In this document: in pieces, positions 8,043-9,883 of the stretch
How positions within the stretch are numbered: the first letter of the stretch is position 1
Layout of the letters: the number at the start of each line of letters is the position of its first letter
Source: Methanotrichaceae archaeon
GTDB lineage: Archaea > Halobacteriota > Methanosarcinia > Methanotrichales > Methanotrichaceae
Assembly: GCA_013329455.1 (NCBI GenBank)
Contig: DUKF01000271.1
Coordinates: 1-9,883 of the forward strand
DNA length: 9,883 nucleotides
Direction: 5' to 3'
Notes under the pieces: model-generated
Told to the model about the DNA's origin: nothing
What the model saw: only the letters and a program-made list of their open reading frames with translations
Database searches by the model: none
Program-made: the position numbers and the translations under genes

Positions 8043-8088
8043 GGTTTTTGTCGGGCTGGCTTTTAAGAAAAACCCGACACACCTTTTT
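8043..8088 (+). promoter_or_regulatory. Overlapping inverted repeats and U-run before rnz
   Basis: TGTCGGG (8049-8055) pairs perfectly with CCCGACA (8073-8079), with a 17-base loop, and five T (8084-8088) follow four bases later, the layout of an intrinsic terminator. A second 7-bp pairing, GGTTTTT (8043-8049) with AAAAACC (8068-8074), shares bases with the first, so the two cannot form together. The U-run is also part of the rnz TATA box. The element may end the peptidase operon, act as an operator, or both. Confidence 0.45.
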
Positions 8089-8091
8089 ATA
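8084..8091 (+). promoter_or_regulatory. TATA box of rnz
   Basis: TTTTTATA is a close match to the archaeal box A. Transcription would start near 8113-8115 and give a leader of about 25 bases containing the Shine-Dalgarno-like TTGGAGATGAT (8121-8131). Confidence 0.6.
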
Positions 8092-8138
8092 GTCCCCCTC
8101 ACAAGAGAATCGACCCTGAGTTGGAGATGATGCACAGG

Positions 8139-9056
8139 ATGCTTACTGTGACTTTTCTTGGAACGGCGGGCTCTCTTCCCACACCCGACAGAAGCCCTTC
8201 TGCAGTGCTGATCAACCGCGAGGGTGAGCTGGTTCTCTTCGACTGCGGTGAGGGTACCCAGCGGCAGATGATGCGGGCGAAGACCGGGATGATGGGTCTC
8301 GACTACATTTTCATAACCCACTTCCACGCTGACCACATCCTGGGGATACCGGGCCTCCTTGAGACTATGGCCTTCCAGGGGAGAAAAGACCCGATCACCA
8401 TCGCAGGGCCCATCCGGACCGCCGAGGTGGTGGGCCTATTCGACCGGTTATGCTACTACTCCCGAAAGTTCCCCGTAAAGGCTCTGGAGCTTGAACCTGG
8501 CGACGTCGTGAGGATGGACGGGTACGAGGTCGAGGCCCTCAGGACCAAACACAGCGTCCCAAGCCTCGGGTACTGCCTCCGAGAAGATCCAAGGCCTGGG
8601 CGGTTCAATCGCGCCAGGGCGACGGAGCTTGGCGTCCCGCCTGGCCCCCTTTTTGGAAGGCTCCAGCGGGGCGAGACTTTGGAGATCGAGGGAAGGGTCG
8701 TCAGGCCCGAGGACGTGATGGGCCCCTCCAGGCCAGGAAGAAAGGTGGTCTACACTGGCGACTCCAGGCCCACGCTTGAGATAGAAAAGGCGAGCAGAGA
8801 GGCAGACCTTCTAATCCACGACGGATCTCTCAACGACGAGATGGCGGACTGGGCGGTGCAGACGATGCACAGCACCGCCGGCGAGGCGGCCGAGCTCGCC
8901 CGAAGGGCTGGAGCAAAAAGGCTCGCTTTGACCCACATCAGCTCAAGGTACTCCGACGACGTGAGCCCTCTTCTCGCCGACGCCCGCCGCCACTTTCAAG
9001 ATGTCCTGGTGGCTGAGGACCTAATGAAAATCGATATCAAGCTGAGAGACGGCTGA
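8139..9056 (+). CDS. rnz: Ribonuclease Z (tRNA 3'-processing endonuclease)
   Basis: This metallo-beta-lactamase-fold nuclease removes the 3' trailer of precursor tRNAs (EC 3.1.26.11) and acts as a zinc-dependent homodimer in the cytoplasm. The 305 residues fit the short RNase Z form. Visible marks are the N-terminal strand VTFLGTAGSLPTPDR, FDCGEGTQ, the zinc motif HFHADH (His61, His63, Asp65, His66), TKHSVPSLGY, the exosite-like segment PPGPLFGRLQRGE, YTGDSRP with the metal-bridging Asp, and the C-terminal MHSTAGEAA and LTHISSRYSD histidines. I chose ATG 8139 because family members start directly before the VTFLGT strand and the GGAG-containing site lies just upstream. TTG 8121 or ATG 8127/8130 would add 3-6 residues and overlap that site. 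The gene converges with the helical-repeat gene on the other strand. Confidence 0.97.
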   Translation: MLTVTFLGTAGSLPTPDRSPSAVLINREGELVLFDCGEGTQRQMMRAKTGMMGLDYIFITHFHADHILGIPGLLETMAFQGRKDPITIAGPIRTAEVVGLFDRLCYYSRKFPVKALELEPGDVVRMDGYEVEALRTKHSVPSLGYCLREDPRPGRFNRARATELGVPPGPLFGRLQRGETLEIEGRVVRPEDVMGPSRPGRKVVYTGDSRPTLEIEKASREADLLIHDGSLNDEMADWAVQTMHSTAGEAAELARRAGAKRLALTHISSRYSDDVSPLLADARRHFQDVLVAEDLMKIDIKLRDG

Positions 9057-9082
9057 AAAAAGGGTATGCTGGCTGCTAGCCA
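9056..9082 (-). terminator. Terminator of the surE operon in the convergent gap
   Basis: Read on the minus strand, the TGA stop (9085-9083) is followed at once by a 5-bp hairpin, TGGCT/AGCCA with a 3-base loop (9082-9070), and then by six T (9061-9056). This is a compact intrinsic-terminator layout. The T-run overlaps the last base of rnz. On the plus strand the hairpin follows an A-run, so it is less convincing for rnz. Confidence 0.5.
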
Positions 9083-9661
9083 TCAATCTTCCTGATTCTC
9101 GGCGGCCCGCCTCATCATCTTATCTCTCTCCTCTTCCATCGTCTTCCTCAGCTCCTCGGCCATCTCGTCGTCCCTGCCGACGAGGGCGTTCTCTAGAGAG
9201 ACGGCCATGCTCTCCATGGCATACTGGACCCGGCCCATGTCCATCTTTCTGCTCTCCGACCTGATCCCGGCCTCGAGGAGATGGTCGATCTGGTCCTGAG
9301 GAAGTCCGAGCGCCTGGCCAGCGCTGACGGCTCGCTCGTACATCTCCATGGAGACGTAGTACTCAAGCCCCTCTTTGTAGAGGCTCTTTGACTCCTCATC
9401 TCTTCCGGCCTTCTTGGCGATCATGGCCGCCCAGAGGTAGTCGCCATCATCGACGGCTATCTTTACCGCCCTCTCAATCCGGCCCGAATCTTTCGCCAGG
9501 GCGATGGCAAGTTCAGTCTCGCCAGCGCCGATCAATAGATCTATCCCTGGGTCGACCAGGTCCTCCGGGAGGTCCCTCAGGTTTTCGGTCAGGTAGAGAA
9601 CTTGATATTCTCTACTCATCTTCCAGAAATCCTCGCTTGATATCTCGGTCAAAGTCATCAC
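9083..9661 (-). CDS. Hypothetical helical-repeat protein next to surE
   Basis: I do not recognise a named family. The protein has about 192 residues, is very rich in Ala, Glu, Leu and Met, and is predicted almost wholly helical. From about residue 32 to 130 it shows degenerate helix-turn-helix repeats with small residues at turns (LIGAGETELAIALAKDSG, then AVKIAVDDGDYLWAAMIAKKAG, then further units), like TPR or clathrin-type solenoids used for protein contacts. The C-terminus (about 160-190) is a highly charged, probably coiled-coil helix. No signal peptide or membrane segment is visible. The start is GTG 9661 or the adjoining ATG 9658, and only a weak GAG lies upstream. It begins 10 bases after the surE stop and should be co-transcribed and possibly translationally coupled with it. 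The stop is followed by a hairpin and T-run. Confidence 0.8.
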   Translation of the reverse strand: MMTLTEISSEDFWKMSREYQVLYLTENLRDLPEDLVDPGIDLLIGAGETELAIALAKDSGRIERAVKIAVDDGDYLWAAMIAKKAGRDEESKSLYKEGLEYYVSMEMYERAVSAGQALGLPQDQIDHLLEAGIRSESRKMDMGRVQYAMESMAVSLENALVGRDDEMAEELRKTMEEERDKMMRRAAENQED

Positions 9662-9671
9662 CGAATTCTCG

Positions 9672-9883
9672 TCAATTGATCAGATCAGAGATCTCCGATA
9701 AGTCTATCCTTGCGGTGTTGTCGACGGTCAGGGGGGTGATGGAGATTTTGCCGTCCTGGTAGACTGCCCGAACGTCGGTTCCCTCCTTATCGGTGCAGAC
9801 AAGATCGCCATCTATCCAGTAGTATGGCCTGCCTCGGGGGTCGGCTCGCTCCTGGACCGCGGTCTTGAATATCTTTCTTGCAA
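9672..9883 (-). CDS. surE: 5'/3'-nucleotidase SurE, C-terminal part (cut by window edge)
   Basis: SurE is a metal-dependent phosphatase that hydrolyses nucleoside 5'- and 3'-monophosphates (EC 3.1.3.5), a cytoplasmic enzyme of nucleotide salvage and stress survival. Only the last 70 codons are present, ending at TGA (9674-9672), and the reading frame is open to the window edge. The visible segment contains the characteristic block with ERADPRGRPYYWIDGD, then a GTDV motif, and the final strand ISITPLTVDNT, all diagnostic of the SurE C-terminus. The N-terminal DD metal site and the Asn/Ser ligands lie outside the window, so intactness cannot be judged. The helical-repeat gene follows after 10 bases on the same strand. 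Confidence 0.93.
   Translation of the reverse strand, partial: ARKIFKTAVQERADPRGRPYYWIDGDLVCTDKEGTDVRAVYQDGKISITPLTVDNTARIDLSEISDLIN

Noticed and set aside
1..9883. CRISPR array, insertion sequence, defence or prophage system
   Set aside because: There are no spaced direct repeats, transposase, integrase, nuclease-helicase pair or phage structural gene. The only tandem repeat is the coding heptad tail at 7066-7170.

Overview
The window comes from an archaeon, most likely a methanogen of the Methanosarcinales and perhaps the Methanothrix (Methanosaeta) group. The clues are an archaeal/eukaryal-type isoleucyl-tRNA synthetase, a short-form RNase Z, AT-rich archaeal TATA boxes placed about 25 bases before starts, GC-rich genes with AT-rich spacers, and a secreted protein pair (gingipain-like peptidase with CARDB module, NosD-like beta-helix) of a kind common in methanogen surface proteomes. 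The genus is an inference; no rRNA or lineage marker is present.

Layout. Bases 1-124 are an AT-rich upstream region with a candidate promoter. ileS (125-3277, +) is complete. It is followed almost at once by a DUF151/bifunctional-nuclease-domain protein (about 3311-3772, +). That gene seems to have its own TATA box in the ileS/DUF151 junction and to be read from a leaderless message. A 269-base spacer (3773-4041) carries a U-run plus hairpin at the end of that unit, a candidate promoter, a strong small hairpin and an 8-codon upstream reading frame. It leads into a large secreted C25 (gingipain-like) cysteine peptidase (4042-7188, +). The next gene, 28 bases on, encodes a small secreted beta-helix protein (7217-7960, +), so the two look like an operon for the cell surface. 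A 178-base spacer (7961-8138) contains inverted repeats and the promoter of rnz (RNase Z, 8139-9056, +). On the opposite strand, converging on rnz, lies a probable operon of surE (3' part only, cut by the window edge) and a 192-residue helical-repeat protein of unknown function (9083-9661). The 26-base gap between rnz and that gene holds a compact hairpin.

Function. ileS (tRNA charging), rnz (tRNA 3' end maturation), surE (nucleotide phosphatase) and the DUF151 gene are housekeeping-like. They have no visible functional link to the peptidase/beta-helix pair between them. The most unusual content is that pair. The peptidase has a propeptide, a C25 catalytic domain with His503/Cys533, a CARDB-like module, a ThuA/glutaminase-like Rossmann-type domain and a C-terminal tail of five exact 7-residue repeats. 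No membrane anchor or recognisable sorting signal is visible in either protein. I see no CRISPR array, insertion sequence, prophage gene, tRNA or rRNA in this window.
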